From the IMG/VR virus record IMGVR_UViG_3300034378_000127, positions 1 through 52,442 of that record: DNA of 52,442 bases; one strand, written 5' to 3'. Shown here one piece after another: positions 31,102-40,390 of this stretch (position 1 is its first letter; each line of letters starts with the position of its first letter). This DNA is from a virus. The notes below the pieces were generated by a model. It was not told the DNA's origin. It did not search any database and saw only the letters and a program-made list of their open reading frames with translations. The position numbers were made by a program, and so were the translations under genes.

Positions 31102-34100
31102 TTATGCTGCTGTCATCTTCGCTTCAGTGTATGTAGTTCCATCATCGCTAACTACTTTTTTCACAAGGGCTGTGCCAGCATTATTATAGAATTTTTTCAC
31201 TGTCGAAGTCGATGTACCCTTATTACGTATTGCTGCCCAATGATAACCAAGGATTGTTGCAACTGTTGGCGTTGCACTGGGTACACCTGCTGATGGTTCA
31301 TCCATTACTTCGTTAAACAGAGTCGAAATATCACCAGTGGCTCCAGCAACAACATTCATACCATCGCCTGCACCGAAACCAGTAATTTGTATTCCATCAC
31401 TATCACCGCCTTGAGCAGTGAACTGTACAGCGTCGCCAGAAGTTGCACCACCCTTCACGACTAATCCAACTCCTGTCGATCCTCCTTCGACGTATAGACC
31501 TGGATTACTTCCTGTTCCAATTAATGACAAAGCAGCGCCATCAGTAGAAGTAATTTTCAAACCATCATTACCAGTACCGCCGCTTGTAATATCGAGCGCA
31601 TCATCATCAACTGAGACAATCTTCAATCCGCTACCACCACCAGTTCCACCTTTAGTAAAGAAGCCATGCCCACCACCGGAACCTCCACTTATATTGACTC
31701 CTGAACCAGTACCCGTTGCAGTAATTTCTATTCCATCGCCTGCGCCACCGCCGCTTGCACTAATCCGCATCGCGCTCACTGAACCACCACCATCAAGAAA
31801 TATCGCATTATCATCTCCTGAAATTAATGAGAAGGCCTTTCCACTTGTCGTTTCAATATCGATACCTTTACCGGAAGTAGTCGTGACTTCAATGCCATCA
31901 CCTGATGTAGCTCCACCGGCGACTGCAATGCCTTTTCCTGTCGTGCCAGCTGCAACTGACAAGCCTGAACCTGCACCAGAACCTGTAACTGTAATGCCAT
32001 CGTTCGCTCCACCAGAGCTGATATCCAATCCTTTACCATCCGTGGCAGAAACGCTAATTGCATTACCTGAAGTTCCTCCACCCTTAATTTCAAAACCGAC
32101 GCCTGTTGTTCCACCTTCAAGATACAGTGCTGAGCCTGATCCATGTCCAGCAATATCAAGACCTCTACCATTTGAACCAGTAGATTTTATTATAACAGCT
32201 GTACCAGCAGAATTCTGAATGTCAAATTGTTTCAGAGTGAGAGTCGCAACGTTTCCAACAATAGAATTCTGCCCAATTGTTTCAAGATCTGCTTCAGCTG
32301 CCTGAATTTCATAAGTCGTCGTAGCATCAGGAGTGGTTTTCCAATTAGGACTTATAGTTGCTATCTTCGTTGTCTCATCATAATCTGTTATCATCCTTGA
32401 CTGACCGGAACCTGTTCCTCCTGTTGTAAGGATACGTGTACCATTATAATAATCAGCCACTGCACTTTCACCTGAGGCAAGTTTAATTGTAGATGCTGTA
32501 GAACCTGCCTGCGCTGTACCACTTGCAAGTTCCGAAAGGCCACTGACACTGATTGTTCCGACTGCATCAGCAACAGCCTCATTAGAATCAGTTGTCTGGT
32601 CAAAATTATTTACACCATTCGTCTTGTTTGCCATTGCGAATAGCATTTTAGCAAGTGAAGCACCTTCTCCAAGGTCAGAAGGAGTACCGATCTCAGCAGC
32701 ATTAATGCCACCACTAGAACCACCAAGATTCATTCCATATCCCCCTGTAGAAGAAGTTCTTATTGCATCACCACCGCAAAAAATATTTAGACCATGAGAT
32801 GGCCCTGACAAATAAATGACACTAGTACTTGCACCTGCAGATGCAGAAATGGTATCACTTGCAGTAGCAATGAGCTTTAAAGCACTTCCAGAAGTGGTAC
32901 CACCTGTTGCTTCAATAGCATGACCTGATCCATGTCCCGCATATACAATTCCTTTTCCATTACCACCTGTTGATTTCATAGTAACAGCATCACCAACACT
33001 ATTTTGAATATCGAGAGCCTTAAGATAGAGCGTAGCATTATTCCCATTGGTAGCTTGTCCATCAATAGAAACAAGATTTGCATCCAATGTTCCTGAAGCA
33101 GTAACCCAAGCCGCATCTCCACGATTACGAATTGCTTCAAGAGAATCTGTTCCCGTAGCGAATGTAGCACCTGCCATATCAGCAAGATTGTCGGCAAGTG
33201 AAGCACCACCACCAAGATCACTCGGAGTACCAATCTCAGAAGCAGAAATATCTGTACCTGTTCCTGAACCTGAAATAGAAAATCCTATACCTGAACCACC
33301 ACCCGCACTAAACACGACAGCATTAGTTGCTCCCGAAGATGCATTTATAGCAACACCATTGCCTGCTGCTATATTGAATGCTCCTGCTCCGCTACTAAAT
33401 TGTGTCGCCCAAGAACTAGCAGAACCAGTAGAAAAACCAATTCCACTATTTGAACTTGCATAAATACCATTTCCACTATTTGAAGCTGCCACTAAACCAT
33501 GCCCTGAACCATGACCAGCAATATCAAGACCTATTCCATTGCTGCCAGTAGATTTAACAATCATAGCGGGTCCGGCATTATTTGTAATATCAAATTGTTT
33601 CAGAGTCAATGTCGCGGCGTTTCCGACAATCGAATCTTTTCCTATTGATTCAAGATCTGCCTCAGCCGCCTGAATCTCATACGTAGAGGTAAGGTCTGGA
33701 TTTGTTATCCAGTTAGGAGATATTGAGGCTACTTTTGTCGTACCGTTATAATCGGTTATAATACGCGATTGTCCTGCTCCGGTATTACCTGTTATAAGAA
33801 TCCGCGTACCGTTATAAAAATCATCAACTGCAGATTCACCGGCAGCTAAAGTAATAGAACCTGCTGCTCCTGCCTGTGCTGTTCCGCTTGACAGTTCTGA
33901 AAGACCACTGACGCTGATTGCTGAAACGGCATCGGCAATAGCTTCGTTTGAATCGGTGCCTGTTACAAAAGTTGCACCGGCAAGGTCACGGAAATTTTTA
34001 CCGATATTTGCGCCGCTTCCCAAATCTTCTATTGTTCCGAATTTTGGTTGCATATCGGCAGTATCAGTAAGTATTGCGCCGGTATCAGATTTTACTGCAG

Positions 34101-34776
34101 CAATATCCGCCGATACACTTGCTCCTGCAGGTGCTCCGAGTCGAGCAAAATTGTCACCTGTTTGCGGAGTATGACCGGTAAGAGTCGATGCAGTACCAAT
34201 TGTCGAATTAGCTTTATTGTATCCAGTTCCGTCATAATCTGCTTCGAGATTATCTGCTGCAACACTATCTCCTGAAACTGCGGTAACATCTGCAGTAACC
34301 TGATTAGTTACATTTGTTGCAGTATCTGTCAATACAACGCCTTGCACTTTATTAGTTGCCGGATCATATCCCGCATCAGCAAAATCCTTCAAATCTGTCG
34401 CTGATTGAGCATCACCGCCAATTTGTGTTACATCAGCTTGAAGAGTATCTGTGCCAGCAATGAGAGAATCATAAACGTTTGCAGGCACAACCATAAACTC
34501 ACGCCATACTGGTAACGCTCCTGATTCATGGATGGCGACTATAAGTGTTCCTATTGTATTAGTGTCAGTTGCATTCAATGGTATTGAGTACCATCCATTT
34601 TCATCGTGAGTCGCTGCTGTTGCATCATTTTTTTGAGCAAAAGCACCACCATCTTTTGACAACCTAACATCAGCTTGTAAAATCGTTAAAGCAGTTTCAG
34701 CTGTCTTTCCATCATCTTCATCAAGAAATGGCCCATATCGCAGCGTTTTCGCTGTACTCTGTTTGAGATACTGCAT
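31102..34776 (-). CDS. Giant Gly-rich repetitive fibre-like protein (1224 aa)
   Basis: N-terminal module (about 1-115) with KQSTAKTLRYGPFLDEDDG and GTLIVAIHESGALPVWREF resembles adhesin-attached modules of phage fibres. The remainder is Gly/Ser/Ala/Thr-rich beta-repeat, with two large diverged copies of a unit containing AVADAVGTISVSGLSELAS and GQSRMITDYDETTKIATISPNW, and then many short GSGSG repeats. It is likely an extended shaft or adhesin. Its place between portal and lysin genes is unusual for a fibre. A virion role is inferred. Confidence 0.6.
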   Translation of the reverse strand: MQYLKQSTAKTLRYGPFLDEDDGKTAETALTILQADVRLSKDGGAFAQKNDATAATHDENGWYSIPLNATDTNTIGTLIVAIHESGALPVWREFMVVPANVYDSLIAGTDTLQADVTQIGGDAQSATDLKDFADAGYDPATNKVQGVVLTDTATNVTNQVTADVTAVSGDSVAADNLEADYDGTGYNKANSTIGTASTLTGHTPQTGDNFARLGAPAGASVSADIAAVKSDTGAILTDTADMQPKFGTIEDLGSGANIGKNFRDLAGATFVTGTDSNEAIADAVSAISVSGLSELSSGTAQAGAAGSITLAAGESAVDDFYNGTRILITGNTGAGQSRIITDYNGTTKVASISPNWITNPDLTSTYEIQAAEADLESIGKDSIVGNAATLTLKQFDITNNAGPAMIVKSTGSNGIGLDIAGHGSGHGLVAASNSGNGIYASSNSGIGFSTGSASSWATQFSSGAGAFNIAAGNGVAINASSGATNAVVFSAGGGSGIGFSISGSGTGTDISASEIGTPSDLGGGASLADNLADMAGATFATGTDSLEAIRNRGDAAWVTASGTLDANLVSIDGQATNGNNATLYLKALDIQNSVGDAVTMKSTGGNGKGIVYAGHGSGHAIEATGGTTSGSALKLIATASDTISASAGASTSVIYLSGPSHGLNIFCGGDAIRTSSTGGYGMNLGGSSGGINAAEIGTPSDLGEGASLAKMLFAMANKTNGVNNFDQTTDSNEAVADAVGTISVSGLSELASGTAQAGSTASTIKLASGESAVADYYNGTRILTTGGTGSGQSRMITDYDETTKIATISPNWKTTPDATTTYEIQAAEADLETIGQNSIVGNVATLTLKQFDIQNSAGTAVIIKSTGSNGRGLDIAGHGSGSALYLEGGTTGVGFEIKGGGTSGNAISVSATDGKGLDISSGGANDGITVTGSGAGSGLSVAAGTTGKGIAVAGGATSGDGIEVTTTSGKGIDIETTSGKAFSLISGDDNAIFLDGGGSVSAMRISASGGGAGDGIEITATGTGSGVNISGGSGGGHGFFTKGGTGGGSGLKIVSVDDDALDITSGGTGNDGLKITSTDGAALSLIGTGSNPGLYVEGGSTGVGLVVKGGATSGDAVQFTAQGGDSDGIQITGFGAGDGMNVVAGATGDISTLFNEVMDEPSAGVPSATPTVATILGYHWAAIRNKGTSTSTVKKFYNNAGTALVKKVVSDDGTTYTEAKMTAA

Positions 34777-34780
34777 AATG

Positions 34781-35884
34781 TTATCCTCTCATTTGTCTAT
34801 ATGTATTAAAAATTACTGGCACTGCAACTGTTGGATACTCAGCAGCCTGCCAATCACTGCCTGTCCAGCATGAATCAGGATTATCAAAAAGATTCTGATC
34901 TATTTGAATCCAATTTGCATTTAATTCTTTAGATAAAATACGAACTTCATCTATATAACCATCTACATAAGTTGCTAAATCAGAATCACGTCCAAGTTCA
35001 ATAATATAAGCTCCCATATTTGCAATTTGTACTCCTGAAGGACTACTGTTACTATTATCTATGCCTACTACTGCACCATTCTTGTAAATAGAATTAGTAT
35101 CCGCTCCATCATCAACCGTATAATGAACTAAATGCCATGTGGCAGGACCGAATGCAGCCGAATCGAGTGCTCCAAGTCGAGGTGCTGAATAAGGTTCACA
35201 AGTAAATCCAGTTATTTTATTGCTATTTGCAGCATTATGGACAAAACAACAAAGAATGTCACGACCAGCTTGTAAACCGCCTTCGCCAATTCTTATATAA
35301 AGAGGATAGTTAGCACCAGGATAGTTATTAACTTTAATTAATGCCATTAAAGTAGCTTCCGTTGAACTCCCAAGACCTGCTTGACCAAAACCATCACAAT
35401 AATCATTACCAGCAGTTAAATCAAGACAACTACCTGTTAATTTGCTGGAAGCGTTATATGTAGCTCCGCCTTGTAATGTCCCGTTAAGATTATGATTTGT
35501 TGAATCAATAAGATTACCTTGGAAGTGTTGTACCATTTCAAAATTATCATTCCATGTCGCTTCATCATTCGATTTTGCTTTTGTTGCATCTCCACAGTAT
35601 ACCCATATCACAGTATTAACAGATGAAGAAAGTGATGGTATCTTGACAAACATTTCAAGTTTCTGAGAAGCAGAATCAAAATAAACGATTTCCCGTTTTA
35701 GCTCAGTGTCTTCACTCTCATTCCACACTCTTATATCCAAACCGTTAGCATCGGCAACAGTAGTCCAAAAATTTGCAGGTATTGTCGTAACCCTGCTATC
35801 AATCAATACAGGATAATCCGTTTGGTTTGCGGGAACTTTTGTATTCGTCAAAGTCATTTTAAATTTAGATGTAGCTATTTTCAA
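34781..35884 (-). CDS. DUF2341 + LamG-like glycan-binding protein
   Basis: A 367-aa protein. Residues 10-110: DUF2341-like beta domain (QTDYPVLIDSRVTTIPANF, TELKREIVYFDSASQKLEMF). Residues about 135-330: LamG/concanavalin-like jelly roll (EMVQHFQGNLIDSTNHNLN, ATWHLVHYTVDDGADTNSIY, GYIDEVRILSKELNANW). These bind sugars. Good Shine-Dalgarno GGAG is followed by TTG at 35884 or, at ideal spacing, an ATA codon two codons later; the start is uncertain. It is likely a virion surface or tail adhesin. Confidence 0.8.
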   Translation of the reverse strand: MKIATSKFKMTLTNTKVPANQTDYPVLIDSRVTTIPANFWTTVADANGLDIRVWNESEDTELKREIVYFDSASQKLEMFVKIPSLSSSVNTVIWVYCGDATKAKSNDEATWNDNFEMVQHFQGNLIDSTNHNLNGTLQGGATYNASSKLTGSCLDLTAGNDYCDGFGQAGLGSSTEATLMALIKVNNYPGANYPLYIRIGEGGLQAGRDILCCFVHNAANSNKITGFTCEPYSAPRLGALDSAAFGPATWHLVHYTVDDGADTNSIYKNGAVVGIDNSNSSPSGVQIANMGAYIIELGRDSDLATYVDGYIDEVRILSKELNANWIQIDQNLFDNPDSCWTGSDWQAAEYPTVAVPVIFNTYRQMRG

Positions 35885-35924
35885 ACTCCTTTTAAATATT
35901 TCCTTAAATTATGTCCTACACCTT

Positions 35925-38243
35925 TTAATCTTCTACTATCGGCAACGCGACACACCGGCAATTTATAACGTTTCCTGCTTGGCCTCTGGGATCAAGTGGA
36001 TAGCGTAAATCATTCGAGAAGTAAGCACCGACGTTTTGTCTCTCACCGTCAATTGCATGATTGAACAAAGAATCAGGTGGTCGACGCACAAGCTCATCTC
36101 CTGCGCTCAGCCATTCATGCGTCCGAATATCGCTTGCCCGAAAAGCATCAAAGCGGCTCATTCCACTGATGCTACCTGTCTCTGTGCGAGCGAACCGTAT
36201 GGAGCGTGCAGGAGTCATCTTATCGACTCCCTGCTGAATTCCTGTCTTAAGGGCTTTTGCATATTGTTGCGGTGTCCAGTTCTCTTCAATCGCCTGTGTG
36301 GTGATTTTAGAAACGATTTTCCGAGATGAGTTATGCGTAAATGTATTAACTTCATGCAACTTATCTGCACGTGCTTTGACGAGTTTCTTTACATTGTCTT
36401 CTGTGACGCTCCACTGTATAACAGCACCATAATCCTGTTTGAGCTTTTTCAGTTCACGCTTCATCTGCTTTGCCGTCTCGGGAGTATAGCTTCTGACAAG
36501 ATCCTCATCTGCCAAAGCGAGATCAAATAAAAATGCTGTGGGGTCAACAACGAGCTGTCGTATAAATTGCACGGATCTCTGTTGCTCCTTGAGCCATTTA
36601 TCCACATTATCAAGCATTTCATTCCGCAACCGTATACTATGACGCACGAACATAGTACGCATTGATTTCTCCCCAGGATCAAGCACAGCTCGTACATAAC
36701 TCTCCCAGAGAGCTTGCCGCTCTTTACGGTTTTCTCTTGCTGATGCAACTTCGATTTCTTTCACAAGCTCTTTTGTGACAGGCAATTCTTTCCGCTCGAT
36801 TTTGTTTTGTAAAGCATTAGAGAGAATGTTAAGCAAGTGTTGTCGCTGAGGCTTTTCTGCTGCGGCACCTGGAGTAGAAATAAACCCTTCGGCAAGAGTG
36901 GCAATATCAATAAGTGTCATCGGAACGAACTTCTGCTTGAGCCATGGATAAGCATCAACATCAATCGGCACTTGTGCTACACGAAACGCCTCAGCTGCCG
37001 GCACATCCATTTGCCACATCTTATGAGCCGTATCGACTTTCTCCGTATGGCTCTCCTGTAGAGCCTCGACATTTGATTTATCAGATTTGCCACGTAAATT
37101 GCCAGTGCCTATGTATTGAATCCATTTGCCGTTCACTGAGTTCCAAATTCGTTCATCAAGCGGAATGCGTGTTTTCTGCCATACGCTACGGTCTGCCTGT
37201 TCGGCTGTGGCACGGTTCATACCTTTTTCATAAATGCCTATCTCTTCCTCGTTCACGCCATACGCGGCTTGAATTCGTAAACGATTATCAGTGCGCTGCT
37301 CCATGTATTGCATATCGACATTCGAGCGCATGAACTGCTCATACTTAAGCCCATGAGCAAGTGCCACGGTACGACCAGCGTTTCCAGCACCCGAGTACTC
37401 TTCGTTCCACTTCTCCTCGTATTGCCTGAGTTCCTCAAAGTCAATTGTGTCATTCTCTGTGGTGAGCAGACCTCCAATCGCCCCGAAGTTGTCAAGGAAA
37501 GCAGTATTAAACTCATCTGCTTTCATATCGAGATTGACTGGAATCTGCGCTGCTGTATACGGTGACATTCCCTGTGCCGGATTGTAAGGATTCGGTAATC
37601 GAATGCGGATAAGTTCACCGAATTCAAACTCCATAACATCTTTACCACCGACAACCATTTTCCATCCAGTAAGCACTTTTGTATGCCGATGATAACGTGG
37701 CTTTATTACGTGGTCTGAGTATGGCCAAATTTCGGCGGGGATTTGTCCTTTTCGCAAATCGACTCTTTTCCCTTTGACACCTGATTCAAGATACCAGAAA
37801 CATTGTCCGCCTGGAGTTGCTGCCGTGGGCAGTAGAAGATTAAGTAATGTATAATCCCATAAGTCTGTGCCTGACATCAGTGGATTAGGATTTAAGAACA
37901 ATTCGAGAATCTCATGTTCCTTAAATATCTTCTGCTCATCATTGACATCGTATAAAACTCTTGGTAAAGCGGAAATCGGTTGCATCACTCGGTTTATTGC
38001 AGCATACGTCCAACTATGAAATTGATAAGGTTTTGAAGTTACTATACTATATCCAGAGGAGATTCTTGTACCTCTGAGGAATTGTGGATCAAGATTCGGT
38101 GTCACTCCTCGTTGAACGGGATTGACGGGATTCCCTACTGCATCCAAGAGTACCGGAACATTTTGTACTTGACGAAGTGCCTCCTGTGCTGCAAATACAG
38201 CAAGTGTCGCTTGTGTCACAGCTTTTGTAAAACTATTCATCAT
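35925..38243 (-). CDS. Portal protein fused to MuF-type minor head protein
   Basis: 772 aa. The N-terminal two-thirds resemble HK97-family portals (SRVLYDVNDEQKIF, LNPNPLMSGTDLW, WYLESGVKGKRVDLRKG, QIPVNLDMKADEFN). The C-terminal ~250 residues resemble MuF: ARTETGSISGMSRFDAFRAS, HEWLSAGDELVRRPPDS, ending NVINCRCVALPIVED with the NCRC signature. In many phages these are separate genes. The portal forms the DNA-entry ring; MuF proteins are minor head proteins. It overlaps terL by four bases. Confidence 0.88.
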   Translation of the reverse strand: MMNSFTKAVTQATLAVFAAQEALRQVQNVPVLLDAVGNPVNPVQRGVTPNLDPQFLRGTRISSGYSIVTSKPYQFHSWTYAAINRVMQPISALPRVLYDVNDEQKIFKEHEILELFLNPNPLMSGTDLWDYTLLNLLLPTAATPGGQCFWYLESGVKGKRVDLRKGQIPAEIWPYSDHVIKPRYHRHTKVLTGWKMVVGGKDVMEFEFGELIRIRLPNPYNPAQGMSPYTAAQIPVNLDMKADEFNTAFLDNFGAIGGLLTTENDTIDFEELRQYEEKWNEEYSGAGNAGRTVALAHGLKYEQFMRSNVDMQYMEQRTDNRLRIQAAYGVNEEEIGIYEKGMNRATAEQADRSVWQKTRIPLDERIWNSVNGKWIQYIGTGNLRGKSDKSNVEALQESHTEKVDTAHKMWQMDVPAAEAFRVAQVPIDVDAYPWLKQKFVPMTLIDIATLAEGFISTPGAAAEKPQRQHLLNILSNALQNKIERKELPVTKELVKEIEVASARENRKERQALWESYVRAVLDPGEKSMRTMFVRHSIRLRNEMLDNVDKWLKEQQRSVQFIRQLVVDPTAFLFDLALADEDLVRSYTPETAKQMKRELKKLKQDYGAVIQWSVTEDNVKKLVKARADKLHEVNTFTHNSSRKIVSKITTQAIEENWTPQQYAKALKTGIQQGVDKMTPARSIRFARTETGSISGMSRFDAFRASDIRTHEWLSAGDELVRRPPDSLFNHAIDGERQNVGAYFSNDLRYPLDPRGQAGNVINCRCVALPIVED

Positions 38244-39598
38244 CTTCCCATTATCATTTTATCGAGGGCACTTGTTGTTGTTTCAGCTTGCTTTTTATCT
38301 TCACGTTCTTCAAGATCCCTGCTCGTTATCATCATCGGTTTCAGAGATATCATATCATTCTCCCATGCGTAACCAAGAGAATCGACAGAATGATTGTCTC
38401 GGTCAACAGGCACGGGAAGAGTATTGCCAAAGCGATCTTTCTGCCACTGATATGTACTGAACTCATTGATGGTATACTGACAACTCTTATCGATGATCCA
38501 TCGTTGCTGTTGCATCCACTGTATTCTGAAGAGAACTGCTGAGCCTTTCCCTTGTGCAAGTCCTCCGAACAATCGTCGTTTCTTGCCTGGATGAGCGTTG
38601 ATTTTATACTGCCGCAGTTCTGCAATTGACTTTGGTTCAGCACTGTCACACCAGACGATTTCCTTCCCGCAATATGGTTCAATCTTTGCTGCGATAATAT
38701 CGTTCGTGCATCCATGCTCATAGATTTCTTTTGTAACGTAAATCGTGTTGCGTCCATTGTATCGTCCTGTGCCTGTACCTCGTGCCGATTTTGTGTATGC
38801 AAAGGGGTCTGCCGCGTAGCCAAAGTCAAGTCCATGTTTGTAAAGAGGAAAGTCGATTGTCGATAAGTCCTCTGTGTCCCAGTTCTTGAATATGAGATCA
38901 CCAAGCGTGCCCCACTTGCCAAGTCCGTATACGTTGAAGTAGAATGGATCTGTGTGTTTGAAGGATTCAATTCTTTCGATGTCTTCCTTATCAAGAAACT
39001 CATTATCTTTGTAGGTTGTCTTAAGAATAGCGACTTTATCAGTACGTTTCTCTCCTTCAATATCTTGTCCATTGAAAAAGCGTTTGCATATCCAGTGCAA
39101 TCTCGATATTGGATTAAAGCTGAATGTAACGCGCTTTGGCACTGGAGCTCTACCACGTAATCTGAGTAGCAATTGATTGAAAGCTGGTTCTGAGATTTCT
39201 GTTGCCTCCTCGACCCAAATATCTGTAATAATTCCTTTCTTCGGTTTAATTGATTTGAGCTTCTCAGGATCATCCAATCCTCTGAAAAGCATCTGTTGTC
39301 TTGTAGGAAGATAGGTGATGGATAAATCACTGAGGTTGACTTGAAAAGCTCGGGCGACACCAAATGATTCAATTGTCTCAACCACCTGATTGAAGACGGA
39401 AGAGCGAAGTGTATTCGCGATGTTTCGTACAATGAGGTAATTGCGTGGATAGCGAAGAACATCGAGCACAACACGTTGAGCAAGAAAATGTGACTTACCA
39501 CTGGAGCTACCACCATAGAGGATTTGTAGAGGTGTTTGGTCGTCAAGATATTTTTTATAAACTTCATTAAAAATTTCACTGTGGACTATTAATTCCAT
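38240..39598 (-). CDS. Terminase large subunit
   Basis: 452-aa packaging motor: Walker A GGSSSGKS (29-36), Walker B IWVEEATE (127-134), then nuclease motifs HGLDFGYAADP (Asp), EIVWCDSAEPKSI (Asp) and DRDNHSVDSLGYA (Asp). The order matches PBSX/Terminase_3-like large terminases. ATP-driven DNA translocation and genome cutting. No Shine-Dalgarno precedes ATG 39598; the structured element at 39615-39686 lies there instead. Confidence 0.92.
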   Translation of the reverse strand: MELIVHSEIFNEVYKKYLDDQTPLQILYGGSSSGKSHFLAQRVVLDVLRYPRNYLIVRNIANTLRSSVFNQVVETIESFGVARAFQVNLSDLSITYLPTRQQMLFRGLDDPEKLKSIKPKKGIITDIWVEEATEISEPAFNQLLLRLRGRAPVPKRVTFSFNPISRLHWICKRFFNGQDIEGEKRTDKVAILKTTYKDNEFLDKEDIERIESFKHTDPFYFNVYGLGKWGTLGDLIFKNWDTEDLSTIDFPLYKHGLDFGYAADPFAYTKSARGTGTGRYNGRNTIYVTKEIYEHGCTNDIIAAKIEPYCGKEIVWCDSAEPKSIAELRQYKINAHPGKKRRLFGGLAQGKGSAVLFRIQWMQQQRWIIDKSCQYTINEFSTYQWQKDRFGNTLPVPVDRDNHSVDSLGYAWENDMISLKPMMITSRDLEEREDKKQAETTTSALDKMIMGR

Positions 39599-39614
39599 AG
39601 AGTTCTATTTGAAA

Positions 39615-39686
39615 ACGAGACTAATTGCCGACGGGCGCGCTCTGCCGGCCACGTAGTGACGGACACGGTCGGCTTTCGAGTCTCGT
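39615..39686 (-). other. GC-rich folded element between terS and terL
   Basis: A 72-bp segment in which ACGAGACT (39615-39622) pairs with AGTCTCGT (39679-39686) and, inside, GCCGAC pairs with GTCGGC (39627-39632 with 39667-39672); further small stems such as CAC-TAC-GTG are possible. Its GC content is far above that of the flanking genes. It immediately follows the terS stop and precedes terL. It could be a packaging recognition site, a small structured RNA, or a translation switch for terL. Confidence 0.6.
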
Positions 39687-39687
39687 A

Positions 39688-40176
39688 TTATTTTTCAATT
39701 CGCACATGGATAACTTCATCAGGCAATCCTATTGGTTGCGTGACTTTTCCCTCTGTCCTTTCCGCAATATATTCGACTGCCCACGGTTCTTGCCCGTAAA
39801 CAGCCGCCTCATAAGCCGATAAATGCAGAGCATGTTTGAGAGAGATATTTTTAAATGTACCGAATTGAAGTGTAAATTCTTTAATAGTGATATTACCGAT
39901 TTCACGAAGAATCTCCGCAATACTGCATTTATTAGTGGGACGACCGAATGGATTACCTGATTTGCCTTTACCGCCACTGAGCCCACCATTCGCACTGCCT
40001 CTCTTATTACCTCTTCGTTCGTGTAGACTTTTACGATTTCCTGGATTGCCACCTCTTTTACGTTTACGTGCTGTTTGAAGAATTTTTTCAGGTTTCCGTA
40101 TCTTAGCTTTTTTGGGTACAACACGTTTTCTTAACGTAGTGTATTTGCGCTTCACATTCAGATGTTTCTTCTTCAT
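39688..40176 (-). CDS. Small terminase-like / DUF5681-type protein
   Basis: The ATG at 40176 was chosen (MKKKHLNVKRKYTT); a TTG further upstream is unlikely because it lies in the promoter. The 162-aa basic N-terminal half carries the RGGNPGN...GKSGNPFGRP motif shared with DUF5681-like proteins next to terminases. The C-terminal part is an alpha-helical domain (ISLKHALHLSAYEAAVYGQE). Gene order makes it the small terminase candidate, binding DNA for packaging. Start and promoter spacing suggest a leaderless mRNA. Confidence 0.75.
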   Translation of the reverse strand: MKKKHLNVKRKYTTLRKRVVPKKAKIRKPEKILQTARKRKRGGNPGNRKSLHERRGNKRGSANGGLSGGKGKSGNPFGRPTNKCSIAEILREIGNITIKEFTLQFGTFKNISLKHALHLSAYEAAVYGQEPWAVEYIAERTEGKVTQPIGLPDEVIHVRIEK

Positions 40177-40183
40177 ACTATAT

Positions 40184-40232
40184 ATTATACATGAATTTAA
40201 AATATAATACAATATTTTCAACCAAAAATCAA
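40184..40232 (-). promoter_or_regulatory. Late promoter region ahead of terS
   Basis: Minus strand: TTGATT (40232-40227), 17 nt, TATTAT (40209-40204); and a second pair TTGTAT (40212-40207), 17 nt, TATAAT (40189-40184). The second would start transcripts about at the ATG of terS (40176). It lies between iterons at 40340-40367 and the late operon. Confidence 0.6.
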
Positions 40233-40339
40233 TACCTCATAACAGAAAACGTCCATTCTAACGCAGTGTAAATCCGCGAAAAAACAAAACGTTATCTACA
40301 TAATGGCGCTTTACAAAAAAATTTTAAAAATAGGGTAGA

Positions 40340-40367
40340 TATTAAGACTGTATTAAGGATATATTAA
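40340..40367. repeat. Iteron region B: TATTAA repeats at 11-bp steps
   Basis: TATTAA starts at 40340, 40351 and 40362, exactly 11 bp apart, matching the iterons at 7232-7254 and 42128-42161. They lie about 108 bp upstream of the late promoter. Only one arm is seen here. The region 40177-40390 otherwise contains the promoter and unremarkable DNA. Confidence 0.75.
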
Positions 40368-40390
40368 AATGTAGGAATATTTCTTGTAAA

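Noticed and set aside
31102-34776. Possible CRISPR-like or tandem-repeat array because of repeated GSGSG-encoding units
   Set aside because: The repeats keep the reading frame, vary in length and encode one long protein; no constant repeat/spacer pattern.
38350-39579. Minus-strand 409-aa frame within the terminase gene
   Set aside because: A shadow frame of terL; no motifs, and terL itself has all packaging motifs.
39615-39686. tRNA-like 72-nt fold with 7-8 bp acceptor-like stem
   Set aside because: No T-loop GGTTCRA-like sequence, no anticodon stem with a standard 7-nt loop and no discriminator/CCA pattern; kept only as a structured element.
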